From Paracoccaceae bacterium (GTDB lineage Bacteria > Pseudomonadota > Alphaproteobacteria > Rhodobacterales > Rhodobacteraceae), in contig DAOUQK010000017.1 in the NCBI GenBank assembly GCA_030625695.1, forward strand, positions 1 to 22,467: DNA of 22,467 bases, given 5' to 3'. This document shows positions 1 through 7,149 of this stretch, piece after piece. How positions within the stretch are numbered: the stretch's first letter is position 1; every line of letters begins with the position of its first letter. The translations under genes and the position numbers were made by a program. The notes beneath the pieces were generated by a model. The model was not told the origin of the DNA and made no database searches. It saw only the letters and a list, made by a program, of their open reading frames with translations.

Positions 1-758
1 AAAGCCACACCATCAGCCCAGCCCAGCGTCATCACCCGGCGCGCCGACAGGGACCACTGGATTTCCGGCAGTTGAAATCCTTCGTCGCCTTCGGTATTTG
101 CGGCAAACTCTGATGCGGCAGCACTTTCCAGCCTTAAGTCCAACTCGCCCTGAACCACCCCGTCAAAATGTTCGATCACATCCATCGGTTTCAGACGCCG
201 CGCACCCGGCGCAAACAAGTCAACTATCCGCGCAGCAAAGTAAAACGCATCCACATCGCGGCGAAACGCCCGTTCGATACCGGGGCGCAGCACTTTGACG
301 GCCACTTCCTGCCCTGTCGCCAGAACCCGTGCCTTATGAACCTGCGCGATTGAGGCGGCCGCGATTGGCTCGCTGAACTCCGAGAACAATTCGTCCCAGG
401 GCTGGCCAAGTTCCTTTTCCACCTCGGCGATGGCCTGATCCCGTGAAAACGGCGGCAGTTTGTCCTGTAACACCCGTAACTGCATGGCCAGATCGTCGCC
501 CACCAGATCGGGACGGGTCGAAAGGATCTGACCAAACTTGATATAAGCCGGTCCAAGTGCTGTCAGCGCGCGTGTCGCGGGCGGCATCGACGTGTCACCC
601 TTATACCCCAACCACTTAAACGGCGCACCCATAGTGTGGGCAATGATCCGCAGGATTTTAGGTGCTTCAAACGCATCCAGAACCACGTTCATCGCTCCGG
701 TTCTTTCAAGCGTCGCACCCGTGCGAATCAAACGCCAGATATTGTGTGGTCCGCGCAT
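1..758 (-). CDS. ubiB: UbiB, ubiquinone biosynthesis ABC1/ADCK-family kinase-like protein (C-terminus beyond window)
   Basis: The first 252 codons of a UbiB-type atypical kinase, which supports ubiquinone (coenzyme Q) synthesis at the inner membrane, probably as an ATPase acting on the CoQ pathway rather than as a hydroxylase. Visible motifs are the family's KxGQ signature (K74-F-G-Q77, preceded by GPAYI), the alanine-rich nucleotide loop AAASIAQVH (about 133-141) and the VAVKV lysine (K155) followed by RRDVD. The ATG at 758 lies only 2 nt after the ubiE stop, so the two genes form an operon. No strong ribosome-binding site is visible, which suggests translational coupling to ubiE. The catalytic C-terminal half and the membrane helices lie outside the window. 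The frame is open throughout. The family assignment is secure; the biochemical role follows family knowledge. Confidence 0.93.
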   Translation of the reverse strand, partial: MRGPHNIWRLIRTGATLERTGAMNVVLDAFEAPKILRIIAHTMGAPFKWLGYKGDTSMPPATRALTALGPAYIKFGQILSTRPDLVGDDLAMQLRVLQDKLPPFSRDQAIAEVEKELGQPWDELFSEFSEPIAAASIAQVHKARVLATGQEVAVKVLRPGIERAFRRDVDAFYFAARIVDLFAPGARRLKPMDVIEHFDGVVQGELDLRLESAAASEFAANTEGDEGFQLPEIQWSLSARRVMTLGWADGVA

Positions 759-760
759 CG

Positions 761-1513
761 TTAAATTTTCCAGCCAGAATGCAAGGCAGCAATGCCAAGG
801 CTCAGGTTGCGATATTTGGCGTTTTCAAAGCCCGCTTGTCGGAGCATCCCCAGAAATGTCTCTTGATCCGGGAAATTGCGGATCGATTCGACCAGATACT
901 GATAACTGTCACGGTCTCCGGTGATCATCTTGCCCATAGCTGGGATCACGTTGAAACTATAAAGGTCATAGGCCTTTTGCATCCCCGCGTTGGGCAGTTG
1001 CGAAAACTCCAGCACCATCAACCGCCCCCCCGGCTTCAACACCCGAAACGCTTCGTTCAATGCTTCCTGAGGTCGAGTCACGTTACGAATGCCAAAGCTG
1101 ATCGTGTAGACGTCAAAGCTGTTATCCTCAAACGGCAGCGCCATGGCGTCGCCGACGATCCAATCAAGACTGTCCTGCAGCCTGCCTGCTTCGGCCCGCT
1201 TGCGGCCCTCAATCAGCATCGGTTCGGTCAGGTCCAGAACCGTCGCATGGCCAGCCCCGGCGCGCTTCAGAAACCTGAACGCAATGTCGCCGGTGCCCCC
1301 GGCCACATCCAACAGTTTTTGACCTTTACGTGGGGCCAGCCAATCCATCATCGCATCTTTCCAGATACGGTGAATGCCGACGCTCATCACATCGTTCATC
1401 ACGTCGTATTTTGACGCAACCGAGTTGAACACGCCTTGCACCCGACCGGCCTTGTCGGCCTCGGGGATGGTCTCGGTTCCGAAATGGGTGGTTTTATCGT
1501 GGCTTTTTGTCAT
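761..1513 (-). CDS. ubiE: UbiE, demethylmenaquinone/2-methoxy-6-polyprenyl-1,4-benzoquinol C-methyltransferase
   Basis: A 250-residue SAM-dependent C-methyltransferase of ubiquinone synthesis. Residues 36-52 carry the UbiE family signature (YDVMNDVMSVGIHRIWK). SAM motif I is LDVAGGTGD (about 68-76), and the post-core segment has VLKPGGRLMVLEFS. The start at 1513 (MTKSHDKTTHFG) gives the usual family length. The frame stays open well upstream, but that extension is antisense to mutM and has no family similarity. The gene is divergent from mutM across 84 bp and is followed 2 nt later by ubiB, matching their shared pathway. Its own Shine-Dalgarno is weak, but a six-codon leader overlaps the start (separate entry). 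Confidence 0.96.
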   Translation of the reverse strand: MTKSHDKTTHFGTETIPEADKAGRVQGVFNSVASKYDVMNDVMSVGIHRIWKDAMMDWLAPRKGQKLLDVAGGTGDIAFRFLKRAGAGHATVLDLTEPMLIEGRKRAEAGRLQDSLDWIVGDAMALPFEDNSFDVYTISFGIRNVTRPQEALNEAFRVLKPGGRLMVLEFSQLPNAGMQKAYDLYSFNVIPAMGKMITGDRDSYQYLVESIRNFPDQETFLGMLRQAGFENAKYRNLSLGIAALHSGWKI

Positions 1514-1543
1514 GAGGTCTTGCTGTTCATATGTTTCACCCCT
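1510..1543 (-). promoter_or_regulatory. Possible six-codon leader ORF coupled to the ubiE start
   Basis: On the minus strand an AGGGG ribosome-binding sequence (1543-1539) lies 8 nt before an ATG at 1530 that encodes MNSKTS and stops at 1512-1510. The stop TGA overlaps the ubiE ATG in an ATGA junction. ubiE itself has no good Shine-Dalgarno, so ribosomes loading on the leader could re-initiate on ubiE. A TATAAC -10-like box (1549-1544) would start transcripts near 1537 and remove the AGGGG, so the promoter must lie elsewhere if the leader is real. The leader function is inference. Confidence 0.3.
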
Positions 1544-1597
1544 GTTATAGGCCCGTGGGGGCAGGCACAATGCGGCCCAATGGTTAAAGGACCGGCA

Positions 1598-2449
1598 ATG
1601 CCCGAACTGCCCGAGGTTGAAACCGTCCGGCGTGGCCTGGCCCCGGTGATGGAAGGGCAGGTGATTGCCCATGCTGCCGTCAACCGCCCCAATCTGCGCT
1701 GGCCGTTCCCGGAGGGGATGGCCGGGCGGTTGGCCGGGCAAAAGGTTGAGAGGCTGCGGCGGCGATCCAAATACATTTTGGCAGATCTGAGCGGTGGCGA
1801 GACGTTGCTGATCCATCTCGGCATGTCCGGGCGGATGACAGTGTCCGGCGACCCGCTTGGGCGATTTGTACGGGATCATCCGTCGGCGCAGAAACACGAC
1901 CATGTGGTGCTGGACATGAAAAGTGGTGCACGCATCATTTTCAACGACCCGCGCCGGTTTGGCATGATGGACCTGATGCCAACCAAAACCGCTGATCAGC
2001 ATAAGTTACTGGCGTCCCTTGGACCCGAGCCTTTGGGCAATGATTTCCACGAGGCGCATCTTGTGGCCGCGTTCAAAACCCGTAACACACCGGTGAAAAC
2101 CGCGCTTCTGGATCAAAAGGCCGTTGCCGGCCTTGGCAATATCTATGTCTGCGAGGTGCTGTACCGTGCCAAAATCGCCCCGACCCGCAAGGCAGGCAAG
2201 TTATCGCCTAAACGCGCGGCCTCGCTGGTTCCGGTGATTCGTCAGGTGCTGAACGAGGCGATTGCGGCGGGTGGTTCATCGCTTAAGGATTTCCGCCAAG
2301 CTGATGGGGAACTTGGGTATTTTCAGCATTCGTTCGATGTCTACGGGCGCGAAGGCCAACCCTGCCGTGCCGAGGGGTGCGCGGGCACTATTGCCCGAAT
2401 CACCCAGGGGGGACGCTCAACTTTCTATTGTGCGCAATGCCAAAGATAG
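1598..2449 (+). CDS. mutM: MutM/Fpg, formamidopyrimidine-DNA glycosylase
   Basis: A 283-residue bifunctional DNA glycosylase/AP lyase that removes 8-oxoguanine and formamidopyrimidines in base-excision repair. The start at 1598 is fixed by the obligatory N-terminal MPELPEVE: after Met removal the proline is the Schiff-base nucleophile and the glutamate the acid. A ribosome-binding site (AAAGGA) sits about 6 nt upstream. The conserved lysine is K58 in RRRSKYIL. The C-terminal zinc finger is complete: C256, C261, C278 and C281, with the finger arginine R273 in GGRSTFYC. Length and all catalytic positions match active Fpg. It is divergent from ubiE and lies 66 nt ahead of the enoyl-CoA hydratase gene, with which it may be co-transcribed. 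Confidence 0.97.
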   Translation: MPELPEVETVRRGLAPVMEGQVIAHAAVNRPNLRWPFPEGMAGRLAGQKVERLRRRSKYILADLSGGETLLIHLGMSGRMTVSGDPLGRFVRDHPSAQKHDHVVLDMKSGARIIFNDPRRFGMMDLMPTKTADQHKLLASLGPEPLGNDFHEAHLVAAFKTRNTPVKTALLDQKAVAGLGNIYVCEVLYRAKIAPTRKAGKLSPKRAASLVPVIRQVLNEAIAAGGSSLKDFRQADGELGYFQHSFDVYGREGQPCRAEGCAGTIARITQGGRSTFYCAQCQR

Positions 2450-2515
2450 CTTGATCGCAGATGCCGGCATGGATAAAGATTCGTGCTTAGGAATGCAGCA
2501 ACCGAGAGTATATTC

Positions 2516-3292
2516 ATGGCCTTTGAGACGATAACCGTCGACGTGGAAAACCACATAGCCCTGATCCGACTAAACCGCCCCGACGCCCTGAACGCCCTGA
2601 ATACCCAGTTGTTACGGGAATTATGTCAGGCGCTGGAAGAGGCCGACAGCAACGAAAAGACCCGTTGTATCATTATCACCGGCTCGGAAAAGGCCTTTGC
2701 CGCCGGGGCAGATATCAAGGAAATGTCGAGCAAAAGCTTTGGCGATGTGTTCTCAGAGAACCTGTTTGCCGACGCCTCAAACCGGATCACCAACATTCGC
2801 AAGCCGATCATCGCCGCCGTGGCGGGTTATGCGTTGGGCGGTGGCTGTGAATTGGCCATGGCGTGCGATTTCATCATCGCTGCCGACACCGCCAAGTTTG
2901 GCCAACCCGAAATCAATCTCGGCGTGATGGCCGGCATGGGCGGCTCTCAGCGGCTGACGCGATTCGTTGGCAAGTCCAAGTCGATGGATATGAATCTGAC
3001 GGGCCGGTTTATGGATGCGGAAGAAGCCGAACGTTCTGGTTTGGTCAGCCGCGTGGTGCCTGCCAAGAAGTTGATCGAAGAGGTCACGAGCGTGGCGCAG
3101 AAGATCGCTGAAAAGTCGATGATAACTACATTGGCCGTCAAAGAAGCGGTCAACCGCAGTTATGAGACCACCTTGTCAGAAGGCGTCCTGTTTGAACGCC
3201 GGGTGTTCCATTCGTTATTCTCCACTGAAGATCAGAAAGAGGGTATGGCCGCCTTTCTGGAAAAACGCGAACCGCAGTTTCGCGACAAGTAA
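2516..3292 (+). CDS. Enoyl-CoA hydratase, crotonase family
   Basis: A 258-residue crotonase that hydrates trans-2-enoyl-CoA in fatty acid beta-oxidation. Visible are the CoA-binding/oxyanion segments AFAAGADIKEM (about 60-70) and ALGGGCELAMACD (106-118), and the two catalytic acids E112 (GGCELA) and E132 (GQPEINLG), which marks it as a hydratase rather than a catalytically divergent crotonase. The ATG at 2516 (MAFETITVDVEN) gives the standard length and has GAGAG about 8 nt upstream; an in-frame ATG at 2483 adds 11 unlike-family residues. I recall the order mutM-enoyl-CoA hydratase-rpsT-dnaA as common in Rhodobacteraceae. The substrate chain length cannot be read from the sequence. Confidence 0.95.
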   Translation: MAFETITVDVENHIALIRLNRPDALNALNTQLLRELCQALEEADSNEKTRCIIITGSEKAFAAGADIKEMSSKSFGDVFSENLFADASNRITNIRKPIIAAVAGYALGGGCELAMACDFIIAADTAKFGQPEINLGVMAGMGGSQRLTRFVGKSKSMDMNLTGRFMDAEEAERSGLVSRVVPAKKLIEEVTSVAQKIAEKSMITTLAVKEAVNRSYETTLSEGVLFERRVFHSLFSTEDQKEGMAAFLEKREPQFRDK

Positions 3293-3307
3293 GTTGAACG
3301 TACCGAA

Positions 3308-3345
3308 ATCCCGGACTTGATCCGGGATCTCACCGGCTTCGGTGA
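3308..3345. repeat. Two adjacent hairpin-forming inverted repeats after the enoyl-CoA hydratase gene
   Basis: ATCCCGGA (3308-3315) pairs with TCCGGGAT (3321-3328) over a 5-nt loop. It is followed directly by TCACCG (3330-3335) pairing with CGGTGA (3340-3345) over GCTT, then TTT. The first unit resembles a short intergenic palindrome that I remember as widespread in alphaproteobacterial genomes. The second could act as a weak terminator for the upstream gene, although the T-run is very short. Confidence 0.55.
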
Positions 3346-3372
3346 TTTCCGAGCCGGTTGCAGCATTAAGGC

Positions 3373-3401
3373 TTGGCAAACGCTGATAACCCGGCTACTA
3401 G
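3373..3401 (+). promoter_or_regulatory. Candidate sigma-70 promoter for rpsT
   Basis: TTGGCA (3373-3378, 5 of 6 to TTGACA), an exact 17-nt spacer and TACTAG (3396-3401, 3 of 6 to TATAAT). It would give an S20 leader of about 100 nt, which contains a GC-rich near-palindrome around 3401-3422. This is by eye only. Confidence 0.33.
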
Positions 3402-3509
3402 GCGCGCTGTACATGCGCGTGCAGCCCGCTTGGCTAGAATCACACCGGTGAAGACACCCGGGTTGCAATTGCGCTTTTTGAATTGAACCCGAACAAAGGT
3501 CTGAACCAC

Positions 3510-3773
3510 ATGGCAAACTCCCCCCAGGCGAAAAAACGCGCCCGTCAGAACGAAGCCCGCTTTGCTGTCAACAAGGCACGACGCTCGCGCGTTCGTACAT
3601 TCCTGCGCAAAGTCGAAGAGGCAATCGAATCTGGTGACAAAGATGCCGCAACGTCAGCCCTTCGTGCAGCCCAGCCTGAGCTGATGCGTGGTGTTACCAA
3701 AGGCATTTTCCACAAAAACACCGTTGCCCGTAAAATGTCGCGCCTGTCGGCACGGGTAAAGTCGCTGGGTTGA
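3510..3773 (+). CDS. rpsT: 30S ribosomal protein S20
   Basis: An 87-residue, strongly basic protein starting MANSPQAKKRARQNE and ending in the conserved FHKNTVARKMSRLSARVK helix. It binds 16S rRNA in the 30S subunit. The ATG at 3510 matches the invariant MANxxSAKKR-type N-terminus and has AAAGGT about 9 nt upstream; an in-frame ATG at 3483 would add nine atypical residues. The gene stands alone, with a candidate promoter at 3373-3401 and a strong Rho-independent terminator at 3809-3837, so it is probably monocistronic and separate from dnaA. Confidence 0.98.
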   Translation: MANSPQAKKRARQNEARFAVNKARRSRVRTFLRKVEEAIESGDKDAATSALRAAQPELMRGVTKGIFHKNTVARKMSRLSARVKSLG

Positions 3774-3808
3774 TTCCAACCTTTTAAAAGACGAAAAACC
3801 AAATGGTT

Positions 3809-3837
3809 AAAAGGCGTTGCTTAGGGCAGCGCCTTTT
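3809..3837 (+). terminator. Rho-independent terminator of rpsT
   Basis: A 12-bp stem AAAAGGCGTTGC (3809-3820) pairs with GCAGCGCCTTTT (3826-3837), with one G-T pair and a TTAGG loop. The GC core is flanked by an A-run and a T-run, so it could work in both directions. It lies 36 nt after the rpsT stop codon. Confidence 0.88.
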
Positions 3838-4313
3838 GCGTTTGGGGTGGACCAATACACGTTGCTGCAAACGCGAGAGATTCTTTCGCCCCAAAGCCCG
3901 AGTCAACACCAGAGTTTTATTGCCCGCTTGCACACAAAACAGTTACCACTGTTATAGCGATTCACTCGCCTTGGGGGGACAGGCTGCACCTGACCATGCC
4001 GGACACTAGACCGGAATGATATGGATGCACATTGGCTTTGACCGCATGCTCGTATCTGCTGAGCAGCGGGTTATTGCCTGACTTCAGCCCTGTCGAATAT
4101 GCGTGTGTGACGTTGATTGTGTTGAAGGCTTTGCACCCCGGATTATTGGGGCAGAGTGGTCATCAATTCATCACCGTCTGTTCGCCCTGTTTCTGGGCGA
4201 TACCACCCTGTTGGGGTGTGGCACAGGTATTGTGAGTGACCGCGAACCGGAGAAATCCGGCAAAAATTGGGGACAGGTCGCAAGACCATAATACACGATG
4301 CATGAGGCGTTGA
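3838..4313. promoter_or_regulatory. Long dnaA upstream region (476 bp) with GANTC sites and an inverted repeat
   Basis: No convincing gene is seen. It holds GANTC sequences at 3879, 3900 and 3959 (a fourth is at 3772, over the rpsT stop codon). GANTC is the CcrM methylation site that controls dnaA in Caulobacter. AACAGT/ACTGTT (3938-3953, 4-nt spacer) could be an operator. A TCGCCC/GGGCGA hairpin (4182-4200) is followed by a weaker one (about 4204-4218) in the probable leader. I found no clear -35/-10 pair and no cluster of TTATCCACA-type DnaA boxes, so I do not call it oriC. Confidence 0.5.
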
Positions 4314-5672
4314 ATGACACAAGACCTTTGGGGCGAACTACGACAGCGGCTGCTTAAGACTGTCGGGCAAAACAATTATAAAACCTGGATTGAACCGCTG
4401 GAGTTTACCCAGGTTAACGATGGCGTCGCCATGTTCCATGTGCCGACCAATTTCATGGGCAACTATGTCAGCCAGAATTTTGCTGACCTGATCCTTCATG
4501 AACTGCACATCGCCGGAGAATCGGTTCAGCGGGTGTCGTTCAAGGTACCCGCCAATCAGACAGCCCGTCCAAAGACCGCTTCGAAACCGGCCTCAATCGC
4601 TTCTGCCGCCTCTAAATCAAAGACCGACCCCCTGAAGGCCGCACCATTGGACCCCAGGTTTACCTTTGACAACTTTGTGGTCGGCAAACCGAACGAGTTG
4701 GCCCACGCGGCCGCGCGCCGGGTCAGCGAAGGTGGCCCTGTCACCTTTAACCCATTGGTGCTGTATGGCGGCGTCGGATTGGGTAAAACCCACCTGATGC
4801 ACGCCATCGCCTGGGAATTGCAGGCCCGTAACCCTGAATTGAACGTGCTGTTCCTGTCGGCGGAACAATTCATGTACCGCTTTGTTCAGGCCTTGCGCGA
4901 ACGTAAGATGATGGACTTCAAACAGTTGTTCCGCTCGGTCGATGTATTGATGGTGGATGATGTGCAATTCATCGCTGGTAAAGACAGTACCCAAGAAGAA
5001 TTCTTTCACACCTTCAACGCGCTGGTTGATCAGAACAAACAGATCATCATTTCCGCCGACCGCGCCCCGGGTGAAATCAAAGACCTTGAGGACCGGGTCA
5101 AATCCCGTCTGCAATGCGGGTTGGTCGTTGACCTGCATCCGACCGATTACGAACTGCGTCTGGGCATCCTGCAAACCAAAGTGGTGTCACATCAGGCAAC
5201 TTATCCCGACCTGCAAATCAAGGATGGCGTGCTGGAATTTCTGGCGCAACGTATTTCCACCAATGTCCGCGTGCTTGAGGGTGCGCTAACGCGGCTCTTT
5301 GCTTTTGCCTCACTGGTTGGGCGTGAAATTGATATGGAATTGACCCAGGATTGTCTGGCCGACGTTCTGCGCGCCTCCGAACGCAAGATCACGGTTGAGG
5401 AAATTCAGCGTAGGGTATCGGATTACTATAACATCCGCCTGTCTGACATCATTGGCCCCAAACGCCTGCGTTCTTACGCGCGTCCCCGTCAGGTGGCGAT
5501 GTACCTTTGCAAACAGTTGACCAGCCGGTCGTTACCGGAAATCGGTCGTCGGTTTGGCGGGCGGGATCACACCACAATCATGCACGGGGTGCGCCGGATA
5601 GAAGAGTTGCAAGTGACAGACGGGCAAATCGCTGAAGACGTGGAAATATTGCGGCGGGCATTAGAGGCCTGA
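4314..5672 (+). CDS. dnaA: Chromosomal replication initiator protein DnaA
   Basis: A 452-residue DnaA that binds DnaA boxes and melts the origin. Domain I (about 1-80) starts MTQDLWGELRQRL and has the YKTWIEPL segment. A Pro/Ala/Ser-rich linker covers about 81-110. The AAA+ domain carries Walker A GGVGLGKT (152-159), Walker B VLMVDD (211-216), the sensor-1 region IIISADR (244-250) and the box VII arginine segment LEDRVKSRL (258-266). Domain IV ends in the DNA-binding signature GGRDHTTIMHGVRRIE (415-430). The ATG at 4314 has TGAGGCG about 5 nt upstream. All motifs are intact. The gene is followed not by dnaN but by a terminator and a polysaccharide locus. The upstream GANTC sites hint at methylation-linked control. 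Confidence 0.98.
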   Translation: MTQDLWGELRQRLLKTVGQNNYKTWIEPLEFTQVNDGVAMFHVPTNFMGNYVSQNFADLILHELHIAGESVQRVSFKVPANQTARPKTASKPASIASAASKSKTDPLKAAPLDPRFTFDNFVVGKPNELAHAAARRVSEGGPVTFNPLVLYGGVGLGKTHLMHAIAWELQARNPELNVLFLSAEQFMYRFVQALRERKMMDFKQLFRSVDVLMVDDVQFIAGKDSTQEEFFHTFNALVDQNKQIIISADRAPGEIKDLEDRVKSRLQCGLVVDLHPTDYELRLGILQTKVVSHQATYPDLQIKDGVLEFLAQRISTNVRVLEGALTRLFAFASLVGREIDMELTQDCLADVLRASERKITVEEIQRRVSDYYNIRLSDIIGPKRLRSYARPRQVAMYLCKQLTSRSLPEIGRRFGGRDHTTIMHGVRRIEELQVTDGQIAEDVEILRRALEA

Positions 5673-5749
5673 ACTGACCCAAGTGCCCGGAACCCCCGAT
5701 CCGAGAACCGTGGATTGAGGCGTTTTTGGTCCGCAAGCCTTAACAAAAA

Positions 5750-5797
5750 GTTTTGTACAAAACGACAAAAGCCACCTGAAATGCAGGTACAAAACGA
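5750..5797. repeat. Perfect 14-bp palindrome with direct repeats, downstream of dnaA
   Basis: GTTTTGTACAAAAC (5750-5763) is a perfect palindrome. Its right half extends into GTACAAAACGA (5755-5765), which recurs exactly at 5787-5797. The 32-nt offset is about three helical turns. Between them ACCTG (5774-5778) and CAGGT (5784-5788) form a smaller inverted repeat. The layout resembles a multi-site operator, but it lies between the 3' ends of two convergent genes, where an operator would be unexpected. The function is unknown. Confidence 0.6.
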
Positions 5798-5807
5798 ACA
5801 AAACTCT

Positions 5808-5835
5808 CCTGACGGGGGTCGTTCGTCGGGTTTTT
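5808..5835 (+). terminator. Probable Rho-independent terminator of dnaA
   Basis: CCTGACG (5808-5814) pairs with CGTCGGG (5824-5830), one T-G pair included, across a 9-nt loop, and five T residues follow (5831-5835). It lies 136 nt after the dnaA stop, facing the convergent lyase gene. Confidence 0.6.
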
Positions 5836-5897
5836 GCAGGATCAGGAAAATCCGCTTTTGCGATACGGCAGGACTCATGCAGTGGTGAAAGTGGGTA

Positions 5898-6821
5898 CTA
5901 GTCCTTAGGGCGCGACCCAATTGACTCACGCAGCATTGTGTCGACTTTTTCGCGCGAATTTCCCACCAGAAATTCATCGAAATAGGCCACCATTGTCGGC
6001 TTGGGGGTGTCGGGGTGCTGCTTTCGCCAACGCTGGGTCGAGCTTATGAATATCCCGCGACGGTTTGTAGGTGTTCGGGCGGCATTTGGCGATGTCGCAA
6101 CCAATTGGCCCACATAGGAACATCTCAATACTCCGTTGACCCAGACCCGCAAATACCCATCAGGCTTGGTGGAAAAGTTAGTGTTTACAACCAGATCAAC
6201 CCATTTTCCGCGATTTTGTTCCATACTGAACAACTTGCAGATGTTGCCAAAGTTCTCATTTTCACCCCAGTTTTTCGCCCGTCGCATATCCTCTAGCTGA
6301 ACAACAACATCCGCAGTTTTGTCCTCGGACCGGACGCAGATCGTCGTCAGGCAGTTTTCCCAGTTCCCTTCAGCGACGCCGATTTGCACGATACGAAACA
6401 CCGGCGGTGTATCACCGTTCAATTTCCATTGCCCGAACACCGTTTTAAGCGAATCTTCTTTGGTGTACGAGGCAATTTGATCGTTATAAAAACTCCACCC
6501 GTACCAGATACCCTTGTTCACCCGCGCCGCCCGTTCACCGCTGACCTGACGGATTTCGGTTCGGTTGCGCAAACCCTCACAATCGCTGCCGCCACAGTCC
6601 TTATCACGTAATTCAAATCTTTCGCTGACCTGACCGCGCCGGGTCGGCTCTCCTGGTCGGGAATATCGAAAGGCGTGTTCAGCCGGGCTGAACAATCGTT
6701 CGTACCCTTTGGGGGCCAACACCGGTTTTTTGGTGCCAAGGGGCGGCGGTGAAATTGTGATGCTGACACAAGCGGCGATTGTGCAGGCCAGGAACAAGGT
6801 CAGAACGGTGCGCACAAGCAT
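5898..6821 (-). CDS. Putative polysaccharide lyase lipoprotein, heparin lyase I/glucuronan lyase (PF14099-like) type
   Basis: A 307-residue protein with a lipoprotein signal (lipobox TIAAC, lipidated C18), so probably anchored in the outer membrane or periplasm. The mature part looks like a concanavalin-type jelly roll of the PL13/PL20 kind: NRTEI with the R-x-E pair R87/E89, FGQWKL (129-134), a typical beta segment WVDLVVNTNFS (207-217), the VWVNGVLRCSY strand, and a C-terminal AYFDEFLVG (279-287). Such enzymes cleave uronic-acid polysaccharides by beta-elimination. It has AGGAAA about 7 nt before the ATG at 6821 and is divergent from algD, so it may trim or recycle the polymer made by the neighbouring operon. 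The substrate (mannuronan, glucuronan or other) cannot be decided from sequence, and the catalytic set was not fully verified. Confidence 0.72.
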   Translation of the reverse strand: MLVRTVLTLFLACTIAACVSITISPPPLGTKKPVLAPKGYERLFSPAEHAFRYSRPGEPTRRGQVSERFELRDKDCGGSDCEGLRNRTEIRQVSGERAARVNKGIWYGWSFYNDQIASYTKEDSLKTVFGQWKLNGDTPPVFRIVQIGVAEGNWENCLTTICVRSEDKTADVVVQLEDMRRAKNWGENENFGNICKLFSMEQNRGKWVDLVVNTNFSTKPDGYLRVWVNGVLRCSYVGQLVATSPNAARTPTNRRGIFISSTQRWRKQHPDTPKPTMVAYFDEFLVGNSREKVDTMLRESIGSRPKD

Positions 6822-6875
6822 CGGGTTTCCTGTTCCTTTGACATGCCATCAAGGCGGATGGTGAGGGTTTCATTA

Positions 6876-6904
6876 CGTATGCGAGGCGGCTTGCAACAGG
6901 TCAA
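6876..6904 (-). promoter_or_regulatory. Candidate promoter for the lyase lipoprotein gene
   Basis: On the minus strand TTGACC (6904-6899, 5 of 6) is separated by 17 nt from CATACG (6881-6876, 3 of 6). It would give a leader of about 48 nt before the start at 6821. Confidence 0.38.
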
Positions 6905-7121
6905 GCAGATACAGGTTTTGCGCCAGGTGCTGTCGGGTGCTGCACGGTCTTTTGGGTGGGGTTGACCGGAAAAACGCGGGGCAATTCGGGTCGGGACGTT
7001 TGAAAGACGCGTACTTTTCGGAGCCAGAGTCGAAAGCTACCGATGTGCTTAACCACTATATGTTGTGTGATTTCAGCTTGATGACCCTTGGGTTAGCGCA
7101 GGTATTCCGGGTTGTAGTAAC

Positions 7122-7149
7122 TTGACCACAGTGCGATTCGCAATATCCA
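7122..7149 (+). promoter_or_regulatory. Candidate sigma-70 promoter for the algD operon
   Basis: TTGACC (7122-7127, 5 of 6), a 16-nt spacer and TATCCA (7144-7149, 3 of 6). It predicts a leader of about 84 nt containing the AT-rich stretch and the CtrA-like site. This is by eye only. Confidence 0.33.

Noticed and set aside
1514..2002. UbiE extended N-terminally by about 160 residues
   Set aside because: The extension is antisense to mutM, has no family similarity, and the start at 1513 gives the standard UbiE length.
4032..4291. Short open frames upstream of dnaA
   Set aside because: They overlap each other in several frames, lack start signals and show no protein-like pattern.
3838..4313. 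Chromosomal origin (oriC) upstream of dnaA
   Set aside because: No cluster of TTATCCACA-like DnaA boxes and no clear AT-rich unwinding region could be found by eye; the stretch is more likely a long regulatory leader.
6937..7125. Small 62-codon gene in the divergent control region
   Set aside because: No ribosome-binding site, no recognisable protein features and atypical composition.
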